Of a stretch of DNA of 64,000 bases, positions 49,675 to 57,842 are shown in pieces. The DNA is from Streptomyces sp. NBC_01255 (GTDB taxonomy: Bacteria > Actinomycetota > Actinomycetes > Streptomycetales > Streptomycetaceae), in assembly GCF_036226445.1 (NCBI RefSeq), contig NZ_CP108474.1:5022001-5086000 (forward strand). The letters are read 5' to 3'. Numbering within the stretch: the first letter of the stretch is position 1; each line of letters opens with the position of its first letter. The notes below the pieces were generated by a model that was not told the DNA's origin, made no database searches, and saw only the letters and a list, made by a program, of their open reading frames with translations. A program made the position numbers and the translations under genes.

Positions 49675-50023
49675 GGAGCCACCGCCGCATGTCCACGGCC
49701 ATGAGCTGTAGGACGACGTCCCGCTCCGAGTTCATGGGCTTTTCCAGGTACTTCGCGGTCCGGCCGGGAAGGTGCTTCCAGGTCAGTTCCTCGTGCTGCC
49801 TGACTGCGTAGATGGTGTCGAAGACCACCGCGCCGTTCAGGCCGTCCCGGACGACGCGGCCGGACCGTTCGAGGGTGCCCTCGTCGAGCGGCACAATCTT
49901 GCGGGCCTCGGCGAGGACGTGTTCGAGGCCTCGTTGCAGCCCTTCGCCCGCGAGGCGCCGGCCGCGCACGGTCCACTGGGATCGCGCGTTCCCCGGGCGA
50001 AAGCGGGTGTACTGCGGGCTCAT
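49667..50023 (-). CDS. HK97 gp10-like neck protein
   Basis: A 118-aa protein with the sequence GEGLQRGLEHVLAEARKIVPLDEGTLERSGRVVRD, the usual 'helix then IVPxDxGxLxxS' block of HK97 gp10-family head-tail joining proteins, followed by AVVFDTIYAVRQHEELTWKHLPGRTAKYLEKPM. ATG 50023 overlaps the preceding gene by four bases (ATGA). Confidence 0.8.
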   Translation of the reverse strand: MSPQYTRFRPGNARSQWTVRGRRLAGEGLQRGLEHVLAEARKIVPLDEGTLERSGRVVRDGLNGAVVFDTIYAVRQHEELTWKHLPGRTAKYLEKPMNSERDVVLQLMAVDMRRWLRG

Positions 50024-50340
50024 GAAAGCTGCACCTCCACGTGATCCGGGGTCGGCATGCCGCCGCCGGATCGTTCGAGGCGGACAATCACGGACGTCTT
50101 CCGGCCGGACGGCAGGGTGACGCGGGAGTCCGGCGGGCAGTCGAGACCGGGCCGGGCGTAGAACGTCGACGAGGACACGACCTCGCGGCCGTTCGGGTCC
50201 CGGACCGTGCGGGTCTGCTCGTCGACGAAGCACTGCACGGTCACGGCCGGGCCGTACCGGGGGCCCACGGAGGTACGCCCGAGGTACGGCTCGACGGTCA
50301 CGGAGTGCCCAAGCAGGAACGAGGGGAGCGGCGTCAGCAT
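50020..50340 (-). CDS. Head-tail stopper protein
   Basis: A 106-aa protein (LTPLPSFLLGHSVTVEPYLGRTSVGPRYGPAVTVQCFVDEQTRTVRD... in outline: HSVTVEPY, VQCFVDEQTRTVRDPNG, SSTFYARPGLDCPPDSRVTLPSG) with the small beta-barrel pattern of phage head-closure proteins that plug the portal channel. Start ATG 50340 lies inside the end of the adaptor gene. Confidence 0.7.
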   Translation of the reverse strand: MLTPLPSFLLGHSVTVEPYLGRTSVGPRYGPAVTVQCFVDEQTRTVRDPNGREVVSSSTFYARPGLDCPPDSRVTLPSGRKTSVIVRLERSGGGMPTPDHVEVQLS

Positions 50341-50756
50341 GTGCCCACTGCCCCGATCACCAGGAGGTCTGGTGTCAGGTCGGGCGAGCGCAGTGCGTCC
50401 CACACGGCCGGGGCGATCTGTCGGCCGGGTGCTTCGTCGCCGCTGGTCGCGGTGACCGACCGGCTGAGTGTGGCTGAGCCGATGGTTACCGTTCCCCATC
50501 CGACTCCGGCGGCGCCGGTAGTGTCGCCGACGTCGATGCCCCACTCGACCTGTGCGCAGCACGCGTCAGCGAACGCGTCGAGCACCAGCTCGTTGGAGGG
50601 CATCCCGGTGTCGTCGACGTCGTACGCGCACAGCCGGAACACTTGGCTGTCGAGGAACGTAGAGGCGCGCCGGAGCCGGGCCGTAATGTCGGCCGGCGCC
50701 GGGGACGTCCCGGTGTACGCCTCGAACTGGGAGCTGGTCGCGTAGATGCGGGTCAT
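50334..50756 (-). CDS. Head-tail adaptor (gp6-like connector)
   Basis: A 140-aa mostly helical protein: TRIYATSSQFEAYTGTSPAPADITARLRRASTFLDSQV (split helices), ELVLDAFADACCAQVEWGIDVGD, then GTVTIGSATLSRSV. The family of connector adaptors sits under the portal ring. ATG 50756 is preferred since the conserved part starts there. Confidence 0.75.
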   Translation of the reverse strand: MTRIYATSSQFEAYTGTSPAPADITARLRRASTFLDSQVFRLCAYDVDDTGMPSNELVLDAFADACCAQVEWGIDVGDTTGAAGVGWGTVTIGSATLSRSVTATSGDEAPGRQIAPAVWDALRSPDLTPDLLVIGAVGTC

Positions 50757-50772
50757 GGCGACCACCCCCTCT

Positions 50773-51282
50773 CTACGCGGACGCGCCGATGACGACCAGG
50801 TCGTACGACACGGACGTCCCGGCACCGGAGTTGGCGATCTTGAGGAGGTCGGCCGTGCCCGGAGTGACCGCGTAGCCGGTCGCGTCGGCCGCGCCGGTCA
50901 GGAGCGCCACGGACGCCCCGGGGCGGAGCGTGAGCGTGCCTGCCGCGCCAAGCAGCGAGGCCCACGCGTTCGCCGCAGCCCCGCCAACGATGACGTTGTT
51001 CGTGTTCGCGGCCGACGCGGCGATGACCAGGCCCTTGATCCGGGCGAAGGTGAGCGTCGCCCCGAAGGAGTCGGTAAGGACGCCCGCGAGGTCGAGATCC
51101 TCCGTCGCCGACGCGACGAGCGTCCGCGTGTCGGTGAACCTGATGTCGGCCTTCCCGGCGCCCGTACCGGACTCCAGGTGAAGGCCCCGCCGCCACGCCA
51201 GCTTGTCCGCCGGCGTGGAGAGGTCGCCAGCCTTCGTCAGCGTGCCGGACACGCTGACGCCGAGGTCACTCGTCAGAGCCAC
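50773..51282 (-). CDS. Phage structural protein of unknown role
   Basis: A 169-aa protein rich in Ala, Gly, Thr and Val, with alternating strands (LTSDLGVSVSGTLTKAGDL, ARIKGLVIAASAANTNNVIVGG, ASVALLTGAADATGYAVTPG) that resemble small capsid-decoration or tail-spike-like beta folds. It lies between the capsid and connector genes, a usual place for decoration proteins. GTG 51282 has GGAGG eight bases upstream and is preferred to the GTG three codons earlier, which overlaps the ribosome site. Confidence 0.55.
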   Translation of the reverse strand: MALTSDLGVSVSGTLTKAGDLSTPADKLAWRRGLHLESGTGAGKADIRFTDTRTLVASATEDLDLAGVLTDSFGATLTFARIKGLVIAASAANTNNVIVGGAAANAWASLLGAAGTLTLRPGASVALLTGAADATGYAVTPGTADLLKIANSGAGTSVSYDLVVIGASA

Positions 51283-51559
51283 CGCCGTCACCTCCGTATG
51301 TCGTAATCAGGTCGTCCTTCGTGGCGGCCTCGGCCTCGGCCTGCTCGGCACCCTGGGCGACCGCGTAGGCGACCCACTCGGCCTTGACCGCGGTCTTGGC
51401 CGGCGGCCCGACAGGCGCGGGCGACTTCTCGGCCACCGCGCGCCAGCCGGACTCGGGGTCGGCCGCGAGCTTCTCCAGCTCGACGGCCTCGGAGCTACCC
51501 TCGATGGGGCGCAGGGACTCGGCGACGTGGCCGCCGTTCGAACGCTGGTAGATGGTCAC
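51266..51559 (-). CDS. Small phage protein after the capsid gene
   Basis: A 97-aa hydrophilic protein: TIYQRSNGGHVAESLRPIEGS at the start and a C-terminal helical motif KAEWVAYAVAQGAEQAEAEAATKDDLITTYGG that resembles the SAP/Rho-N-like 'AxxxTKxELI' element found in head-associated actinophage proteins. It overlaps the next gene by about 17 bases. Function unknown. Confidence 0.6.
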   Translation of the reverse strand: MTIYQRSNGGHVAESLRPIEGSSEAVELEKLAADPESGWRAVAEKSPAPVGPPAKTAVKAEWVAYAVAQGAEQAEAEAATKDDLITTYGGDGGGSDE

Positions 51560-51565
51560 GGGCGA

Positions 51566-52765
51566 TCAGACCTTCAGGCCGGTCATGGCCGCGTGGGCCT
51601 TCTCGTTGCCGTACTCCAGGCCGATTTCGCCGTAGAGCTGCACCTCGTCCGAGGCGCCCGTCTTGGCGAGCGGCTCCTCGAACATGACGCCCTTGCCCGG
51701 GACGTTCAGGAACACCGGCCGGCACTGCTCCAGGGAGGCGACGGTGATGGTGTCCTGCGGGGCGTGGCGGTCCATCATCACGTTGAGGGTGCCGAAGTCC
51801 GTGATGATCGTGTCGACCGCGACACCGCCGACAGTCCGGGACGTCTCGGTGAACTGGCCATACGCGGAGGCGAAGGCCTTCGTGACCGCGCGGCGCTGCG
51901 CCGAGTTGACGATCAGCGTCGCGGTCTCCTGCTCGCTGATGCCGCCGTTGTCGTAGGCGAGCTGGAGCAGGTCGGACACGTGGTCCGTCGTGAGAGCGGT
52001 CTCCCACGGGTTGGTGTACGCGATGCCCGTGGCGGTGCCGAGGGTGATCGCGGTGCCGCCGCTGGAGGTGGCCACCTTGAAGGTGTTCGCGTCGATGGCG
52101 TCGACGTAGTAGATCCGGCCGGCCACGATGCCGGTCGCGGTCGACGTCGCAGTGAACACGATCTTGTCGCCGTCGACCAGGCCGTGAGCGGTCGCCGTGA
52201 TGGTGTCGGTGGCCGACGTCGCGCCGGTCGTGGTGACGCCCTTCGCGATCCGGTTGGACACGATCGCAGCGAGCAGACCGCGGGTCTTGCGGGCGGTCGC
52301 GTTCGTCGTCGGGTTGGCGTACGTCCCGTTGATGAACGACCAGTTGACGTCGAGAGCGATGCTCTTGAGCGCCTGGGCGACCTGCCAGTCGAGTTCGTTG
52401 CTCACCGGGTTGGAGCCGTCGGCACCCCGGAACGGCGCGGCGCCCGGGGTCGCAAGCATGCCCATGGCGGCCTGCTTGGTGTAGGAGACGGACACCTTCT
52501 CCTGGTGGATCTGAGCCACGTTCCGTACACCCGCCCTGATACGCCCCTCGGCGGTCGGCGCGGTCGCGCCCTCGACGCGGGTGCGCTGCGACGGGTCGCG
52601 CAGGTCGTAGGTCTGCCACTCGAACTCGACGCCGCCGGTCATGCCGCCGCCGGTGAGACCGCCGATCGCGGACAGGAACGGGGTGTCGGCGGGAGTGAGG
52701 GCGAACAGCTCGTTCGCATAGTTGGGGAGATCGAAGGTGGTGCCCATTCCGGTGATGCCGGCCAT
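51566..52765 (-). CDS. Major capsid protein, SU10 type (DUF5309)
   Basis: A 399-aa capsid protein. The start AGITGMGTTFDLPNYANELFALTPADTPFLSAIGG, then FEWQTYDLRDPSQRTRVEGATAPTAE and VAQIHQEKVSVSYTKQAAMG are hallmarks of the SU10-like capsid family. Residues about 176-252 form an inserted strand-rich domain (ATAHGLVDGDKIVFTATSTA, GRIYYVDAIDANTFKVATSS) like a small Ig/barrel module, likely exposed on the shell. The HK97-like core resumes at NPWETALTTDHVSDLLQLAYDNGG. It forms the icosahedral head. Confidence 0.88.
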   Translation of the reverse strand: MAGITGMGTTFDLPNYANELFALTPADTPFLSAIGGLTGGGMTGGVEFEWQTYDLRDPSQRTRVEGATAPTAEGRIRAGVRNVAQIHQEKVSVSYTKQAAMGMLATPGAAPFRGADGSNPVSNELDWQVAQALKSIALDVNWSFINGTYANPTTNATARKTRGLLAAIVSNRIAKGVTTTGATSATDTITATAHGLVDGDKIVFTATSTATGIVAGRIYYVDAIDANTFKVATSSGGTAITLGTATGIAYTNPWETALTTDHVSDLLQLAYDNGGISEQETATLIVNSAQRRAVTKAFASAYGQFTETSRTVGGVAVDTIITDFGTLNVMMDRHAPQDTITVASLEQCRPVFLNVPGKGVMFEEPLAKTGASDEVQLYGEIGLEYGNEKAHAAMTGLKV

Positions 52766-52779
52766 GAGGTTCTCCTAGG

Positions 52780-53574
52780 TCAGGTCGCGGCCTTCTGCCG
52801 CTTGAGTCGGATGACGGTTGCGAAGTCCCGTCGGGCGGTGGCTTCGGCGATCTGCTTGTCGATGGAGGGCTGATCTCCGGATCCCCCGGAGCCGCCCAGG
52901 TCGCCGCCGGAGCGGCCGGCGCCGCGGGCGCGAAGGCCCGGGTTGCGGTGCAGCGCGGCTTCGATGGCCTGCTGCACTGCCGCGTTGAACTGCTCGGGGG
53001 GCTGGGTCGGGTCAAGGGCGTCGACCGTGTCGCAGAACGTCCGGGAGTCGAGCAGTGCATCCGCGTCCGCACCCAGTCGGGACGCGGTCTTATAGACGTG
53101 CAGCTCGATACGGGCCGAGGCCGCGTCCTCCTGAGCTACGGTCCGTTCGGTGTGGGATTGGGTGAGCTGCTGTGTCAACTGCTCCGGCGTCGGCGGCGTG
53201 TCGCCGGCGTCGATCCCTACGGCCTTGCTGATCGTGGCGAGGAGCTCTCGACGGGCCTCCTCGGCCGCGTTCTGCTTGGCCACGGTGCGGGACTTGCCGG
53301 CCTCCTCGCGGGCGTCCCGGATGACCTTGGCGACCGGGTCGGGCAAGGAGTCGACCTTGCCGTCCCACTGGAAGCCGTCCCACGGGGAGCCGGATTGTCC
53401 GGACGGCTGCCCGCCCTGGTCACCGGCGGACTGTCCGCCGCTGCCCTGCTCGGCTCCGGAGCCGCCGCCGTCCCCTCCGTCGGCGTAGAACACCGGGGAG
53501 AACGGGGCACGGCCGTAGGGGTGTGCCCATCCGGCGCCGTCGAGACGCGTGCGGGCGAGGGTGGTGCGGTGCAT
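52780..53574 (-). CDS. Capsid scaffolding protein
   Basis: A 264-aa protein located just before the capsid gene. It shows an acidic/Gly-Ser-Gln-rich N-terminal half (SGAEQGSGGQSAGDQGGQ), a helical middle (VAKVIRDAREEAGKSRTVAKQNAAEEARRELL; QLTQQLTQSHTERTVAQEDAASARIELHVYK) typical of scaffold coiled coils, and a basic C-terminus (RRDFATVIRLKRQKAAT) of the kind that binds capsid subunits. ATG 53574 is used; the longer upstream frame is not typical coding sequence. Confidence 0.8.
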   Translation of the reverse strand: MHRTTLARTRLDGAGWAHPYGRAPFSPVFYADGGDGGGSGAEQGSGGQSAGDQGGQPSGQSGSPWDGFQWDGKVDSLPDPVAKVIRDAREEAGKSRTVAKQNAAEEARRELLATISKAVGIDAGDTPPTPEQLTQQLTQSHTERTVAQEDAASARIELHVYKTASRLGADADALLDSRTFCDTVDALDPTQPPEQFNAAVQQAIEAALHRNPGLRARGAGRSGGDLGGSGGSGDQPSIDKQIAEATARRDFATVIRLKRQKAAT

Positions 53575-53680
53575 GGCTGCCCTCCTGGGGCATAGGGGGT
53601 TGGGGCCCGCGCCAGGCGGGACCGTCGAACATGCGGAAGGCCCGCACAAGGCAGGCCTAGAGATCGGGAGCCGACAGCGA

Positions 53681-53839
53681 CTACTCGCCCGGTAGGGGTC
53701 TGTTCTTGGCGAAGGCACGCAGCCAGGCAGAGCGCCGAAGGTCGCCACGCGGGTACGGGCAGGTCGTAGGCCGGTCACCGCGACGCCCGGCCGCAGCACC
53801 CTCGTTGAGCGCCTTCACAAGTTGCTCTCGTGGCCCCAT
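53681..53839 (-). CDS. Rmf/CrpP-fold small protein
   Basis: A 52-aa protein: GPREQLVKALNEGAAAGRRGDRP, then TTCPYPRGDLRRSAWLRAF and AKNRPLPGE. The pattern 'G-x2-AG-x-G ... CPYP/Q ... R-S-x-W-x2-(G/A)(W/F)' is that of ribosome modulation factor (Rmf) and CrpP-like proteins. Rmf dimerises ribosomes in stationary phase; CrpP-like proteins modify ciprofloxacin or bind RNA. Here it lies in the head gene block between the scaffold and a repeat protein. Function in the phage is unknown; host-ribosome control during lysogeny or late infection is an inference. Confidence 0.7.
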   Translation of the reverse strand: MGPREQLVKALNEGAAAGRRGDRPTTCPYPRGDLRRSAWLRAFAKNRPLPGE

Positions 53840-53849
53840 GCCAGCCTCC

Positions 53850-54917
53850 TCAGAGTCGGTTCTGCTGGTCGTCGCGGCTCTTACGTGCCGTGTTGCCGGC
53901 CGCGGACCGCTGCCCGGTGACTTGCTCCTCATACTCGGCCAGGGTCGTACGCGGGTTGACCTGCCACCAGCGCTTGAGTTCCTCGGAAGCGCGGGCGTAC
54001 GCGACATGTGAAGGGCCGGTGAACAGCGAAATGGGGTCGATGCCGTGGCGGTCGGCGTCTCGGCTCAGGAGCACGCCGCGGAGTTCATCCTCGGCAGTCA
54101 GGAACTGGGCGTAGACGTGCTCGCGGTACATCTCGCGAACCTGGCCGCGGGTGTAGGCACCCCGGGCGGACTCGGCTTCAGCTTCCCGTTCGGCAAGCCA
54201 TCGCTCCGTGCCCGACATCCCCGCAAAGCGGTCGGGAACATCGTCGGCCAGGTGCGCCCACCCGTCTGGATCGGACCCAAGAAGCTGGTCCATCGCAGAC
54301 CGGTCTGCGAACTGACCGGCAACGGTGCTTGCCCCGGCCGCAGGCGTCTGTGGCGTAGGGGGGTGTCGGCGGTCCATCTCGACAGCGATGCGGGACGCCT
54401 CGTCGGGCTGGGCGTAGCGCAGGGCCCAACCGAGGGTGTCCTCGTCCATTCCAGAAAGGTCGTCGGCAAGGGAGCCGTCGGGGAAGACCTCTCCGAGTTT
54501 TTGCCGCCGATCGGACTCCTCAGCGATAGCCGCGAGCTCCGAGCCGGACGCGCTGCCCGCCCTTTGACCCAGTTCCTCATCGGAGAGACCGATCAGGTCC
54601 GCGCGGGCGCCGGGAAGGCGCGCTGCGGTGTCACGGCGGTCCATCTCGACGGCGACGCGTGCTGAGTCCTGCGCGGATAGCTCCCGCAAGGCGCGGCCCA
54701 AGTCTCTATCGGAGAGGCCCGTGAGATCCCTGGACAGGCGCCCGAAGGGACGCACCCGGGTCATGATGCCGCGCTGCTCCTTGGCGTCGTCCCGGCCGGC
54801 TTGCGCCAGGCGTTGGAATGCTGCCTTGCCGTGCTTGTGCCGGCCGATCCAGGCGGCCAGCGCTTCCGGGTTACGGGCCCCCTGCCTCGCCAGCTTGGCG
54901 ACGAACGCTTTCCCCAT
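53850..54917 (-). CDS. Phage protein with three internal repeats
   Basis: A 355-aa soluble protein. The start (GKAFVAKLARQGARNPEALAAWIGRHKHGKAAF) is basic. Three related helical repeats of about 32 residues occur at 64-96, 107-138 and 153-184, each with the pattern (D)L(T/I/S)G(L/M)(S/D)(D/E)xxLGxA ... A(V/I)xxExDRR. The C-terminal part (about 235-340: REAEAESARGAYTRGQVREMYREHVYAQFLTAEDE) is helical and charged. It follows the MuF-like gene and may be a head-associated or ejected protein. I recognise no family. Confidence 0.6.
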   Translation of the reverse strand: MGKAFVAKLARQGARNPEALAAWIGRHKHGKAAFQRLAQAGRDDAKEQRGIMTRVRPFGRLSRDLTGLSDRDLGRALRELSAQDSARVAVEMDRRDTAARLPGARADLIGLSDEELGQRAGSASGSELAAIAEESDRRQKLGEVFPDGSLADDLSGMDEDTLGWALRYAQPDEASRIAVEMDRRHPPTPQTPAAGASTVAGQFADRSAMDQLLGSDPDGWAHLADDVPDRFAGMSGTERWLAEREAEAESARGAYTRGQVREMYREHVYAQFLTAEDELRGVLLSRDADRHGIDPISLFTGPSHVAYARASEELKRWWQVNPRTTLAEYEEQVTGQRSAAGNTARKSRDDQQNRL

Positions 54918-54938
54918 GGCTGCCTCCCTCCTCGCTGG

Positions 54939-56087
54939 TCAGCGGGCGCCGCCAATCTGCTCGCGCGCGGGCTTCCGTCGCAGGACGTCGTGAGCAGCCA
55001 CGTGGGCGCGCTGGGCGGCCTGCCACTTCCGTACGAAGGCCCCGGCGCGGTGCCGTGCGGTGTCGTCCATCGCAGCGGCTTGGACGCGCTTCCACCTGCG
55101 GATGTTCCGCTCGATGGCGCGTTGCCGCTGCGTGTCCTCATACGTCGTGTTCGGGGTGGGGTGGTGCGGCGGCCGGGTGGTGACGCCCGGCAGGTACGCG
55201 GCCAGGGAGTGCCTGCAATTCGGGTGGAACAAGCCGCTCGCGCGAGCTTCGACGAGCGACCCGGCGACGTGCACCGCGACAGTCTCGGGCGGCCGGAGCT
55301 GCGCACGGAGCCCGGTCGGCTGTATGGCCTTCTCCGCCCGGATCGTGTGCGGCCCGGACTCCGGGCCGAGGGTGAGGATCTCGCCTTCCCACGGGCGGCA
55401 GAGCGGGCATTCGAGGGGGGCGTCGGACACGATGACCAGGCCGACGCGGATCTCGGCGAGGGCGTCGATGTGGCCCTCGACCGCCGCGCGCGCGGTCACG
55501 GACCGTACGGCCATCTCGGCGTACGAGGCCATCTCCCAGCGGCGGCCGGCGGAGTCGATGAACCCGGTGACGCCCTGCTGCGCGAACTGGTCGAGGGCGC
55601 GCTGCGAGGCCTGCCTGCGGGTCATGCCGGTGAGCAGCTGCGTGCCGGAGGCGCGGCCGATGATCCGCCGGTAGGTGTCGACGACGGCCCGGGTGATCCG
55701 CTGGTAGACGGGTCGGGTGTCCTCGGCCATGCTCGCGGCGAGCCGGTCGACGGCCGGCGCGTTCGGGACGGTGTCGCGGGCGACCAGCTCGCGGCCGATA
55801 TCGAGGGCGCCGAGTTCGGCGACGGCGGCCTGACGCCCGCGGTTGTACGCGGTCACCAGGGCGCGCCGTACGGCACCGGTCGTGTCGGTCTGGAGCGCTG
55901 CCGCGACCTGCTCGACGGCCGTTCGCAGGTTGCCGATGCTGGCGAGCTTGAGTTCGGCCCAGCGGGGCGACTCGATGTCGGCCTCCAGGGCGCGCGCGAG
56001 CAGCTCCAGGAGCGCGCTCTCGGCGTCCCGGTACAGGGCGCCTACCTCATGGGCGAGGTCCTCCGCCATCGCTGGGGAAACCGGCAT
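54939..56087 (-). CDS. Minor capsid protein (MuF/minor capsid 2 type)
   Basis: A 382-aa protein typical of the gene after the portal: helical N-terminal (LAHEVGALYRDAESALLELLARAL), QLLTGMTRRQASQRALDQFAQQGVTGFIDSAGRRWEMASYAEM (about 150-192), then SDAPLECPLCRPWEGEIL with a CPLC zinc-like pair and GLFHPNCRHSLAAYLPG (about 286-302), the 'HPNCRH' ending of phage minor head proteins. It attaches near the portal and is thought to enter with DNA. Start ATG 56087 is five bases before the portal stop. Confidence 0.85.
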   Translation of the reverse strand: MPVSPAMAEDLAHEVGALYRDAESALLELLARALEADIESPRWAELKLASIGNLRTAVEQVAAALQTDTTGAVRRALVTAYNRGRQAAVAELGALDIGRELVARDTVPNAPAVDRLAASMAEDTRPVYQRITRAVVDTYRRIIGRASGTQLLTGMTRRQASQRALDQFAQQGVTGFIDSAGRRWEMASYAEMAVRSVTARAAVEGHIDALAEIRVGLVIVSDAPLECPLCRPWEGEILTLGPESGPHTIRAEKAIQPTGLRAQLRPPETVAVHVAGSLVEARASGLFHPNCRHSLAAYLPGVTTRPPHHPTPNTTYEDTQRQRAIERNIRRWKRVQAAAMDDTARHRAGAFVRKWQAAQRAHVAAHDVLRRKPAREQIGGAR

Positions 56088-56091
56088 CGGG

Positions 56092-57636
56092 TCACTCCGC
56101 TCCGGTCTGGTCCGGGTCGGCGAGCGGGCCGATGCCGAACTCCTCGCGGATCTGCTTGGCTTCGGCGCCGACCTGCTTGTCGTCCCAGTCGGGATGCATC
56201 AGGCGTACGCGCGTGTCGACCGAGGCGGCAGCAGCACGGTTGATCACTTCGACGGTGGTCGCCAGTTCGCCGGCCGACTCGCTGATCGAGTCCTCGAACT
56301 CGACCCGCGGCGGTTCAGAGAGGTCGAGCCCCTGCGCTCGGAAGCGGAATCCGGCCTCGACCGCCAGGAGCGCGGCCGTGATGTCCGCCAGTGCCGGGCC
56401 CGCGTACAACGCCTTACGGGAGCGGGTGATGAGGGTGCGGCGCTGTCGGGCCCGGATCTCCGTCGCGGTCACGGCTGTGCCCTCGGAGGCCTCGCCGAAC
56501 GTCGATGCGGAGTATCCGGCCTGTCGGGCGGCCTCGTTGACGAGGGCGGCGCACGTGTCGGCGTGCTCCTTGACGCGGATCGCGAACTGCACGACGTCGA
56601 GAGGGGCACGGGTGCCGCTCATATCGGGCGGCAGGTTCAACCCGGTGAAGACGCGCTTTTCCTCCTCCCACGTGGCGCCCTTGCCGGGGCCGGCGGACTG
56701 GAGCAGGGAGTCGGCGACGATCACGCGACCCTTGCCGTTCTGAATGTCGCGCATCCAGGAGGACCAGGACTCGTCGAGGGAGTCGAGGATGCCCTCGATG
56801 CCCTGGAAGTCGGACTGTCCCCAGTACGCCGCGCTCGGGACGTGGCGCCAGCCGCGCGAGGGGCGCACGTTGGGCATGTATGAGGCGGTCAGGTGGTCGG
56901 GCGCGCCGGTGTTGAGGCCGCCGGACGCGTCGACCTCGCCCGCAAGGGGCGCAGTGGCCGGGTGGTCGGCGAGCGGGCGCACGGCGCCGAGCGTGGTGCC
57001 AGTGCCCTCGTACAGGCCGTGGTAGATCCGGCCCTTCTCGTGCTTCTCCAGGTGCCGGAAAACCCGACGGTCGTCGATGCCGTCCGGGCCCGGCAGCACG
57101 GTCCAGAACGTGACCGCGAACAGCTTCCCGTATCGGAACTCAGGGACCGCGCGGTCGGCGGCGACGGTGTCGATCCAGGGCAGGTTGGATACCTCCTCGT
57201 CCCAGACGACGCGGAAGTAGGAGCCGCCGAGCGCGGCGCACAGTTCGCCGGCCTCAAGCAGGGTGGGGTGCAGGCCGCCGACGACGAGCTTGTCGAGGCG
57301 CTCCTGCGTCCCCTGGTGGTCGCTGATCAGCTTCGGCGGCTCGGAGAACAGCAGGCCCGAGCTGGTGCGCGCAATGTCGCCCGCGAGGGGAATGTGAAGC
57401 TTGTCCCGCTTCTCTCCGGCCGGGGTCGGCGCGCCCCAGAACCAGCGGGCGACGCGTCCGCGGACACCGCCGGCGTACTGCGACGGCCGGTTGGTCGCGC
57501 CAGCGGCACCGCGGTCGGCGTAGCGCTGCTCCAGGCGGTCAGGCTCGGCGGAGTACCAGGCGTCCCAGTCGGCGAGGTCGGACTGCACGACCGGGTCGAT
57601 GGGCGGCCACGTGGTACCGGAGTCGGGGAGCGGCAT
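56092..57636 (-). CDS. Portal protein
   Basis: A 514-aa portal of the SPP1 gp6-like class. Recognisable segments: VARWFWGAPTPAGEKRDKLHIPLAGDIARTSSGLLFSEPP in outline at about residues 60-100, AGELCAALGGSYFRVVWDEE, IEGILDSLDESWSSWMRDIQNGKGRVIVADSLL (about 274-305), and TGLNLPPDMSG ... CAALVNEAARQAGYSASTFGEASEG near 350-400. It forms the dodecameric channel for DNA packaging. The start ATG 57636 overlaps the stop codon of the 63-aa gene (TGATG). Confidence 0.85.
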   Translation of the reverse strand: MPLPDSGTTWPPIDPVVQSDLADWDAWYSAEPDRLEQRYADRGAAGATNRPSQYAGGVRGRVARWFWGAPTPAGEKRDKLHIPLAGDIARTSSGLLFSEPPKLISDHQGTQERLDKLVVGGLHPTLLEAGELCAALGGSYFRVVWDEEVSNLPWIDTVAADRAVPEFRYGKLFAVTFWTVLPGPDGIDDRRVFRHLEKHEKGRIYHGLYEGTGTTLGAVRPLADHPATAPLAGEVDASGGLNTGAPDHLTASYMPNVRPSRGWRHVPSAAYWGQSDFQGIEGILDSLDESWSSWMRDIQNGKGRVIVADSLLQSAGPGKGATWEEEKRVFTGLNLPPDMSGTRAPLDVVQFAIRVKEHADTCAALVNEAARQAGYSASTFGEASEGTAVTATEIRARQRRTLITRSRKALYAGPALADITAALLAVEAGFRFRAQGLDLSEPPRVEFEDSISESAGELATTVEVINRAAAASVDTRVRLMHPDWDDKQVGAEAKQIREEFGIGPLADPDQTGAE

Positions 57637-57827
57637 CAGCTGCTCACCTCCCCTCGGGTCAGGGCGCGCCACATGGCCCACAGGCGGGCGCGGTAGGTGA
57701 CGCGGGCGGCGACGATGACGTGCAGCTCGCGGCGGCTGGCGCCGAGGTCGGTGGGCAGCGGGCGGCGGGTGCTGATGACGACGTGGGCGCCGGTCCAGTG
57801 GGGGAACGGCGGCAGGGGTGCGCGCAT
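57636..57827 (-). CDS. Small basic protein between terminase and portal
   Basis: A 63-aa protein with several Arg residues (RAPLPPFPHWTGAHVVISTRR, VIVAARVTYRARLWAMWRAL). It lies between the terminase and portal genes with translational coupling to the portal (TGATG). Coding bias and placement suggest a real gene; function unknown. Confidence 0.5.
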   Translation of the reverse strand: MRAPLPPFPHWTGAHVVISTRRPLPTDLGASRRELHVIVAARVTYRARLWAMWRALTRGEVSS

Positions 57828-57842
57828 GGCGGCGGGGCCTCC

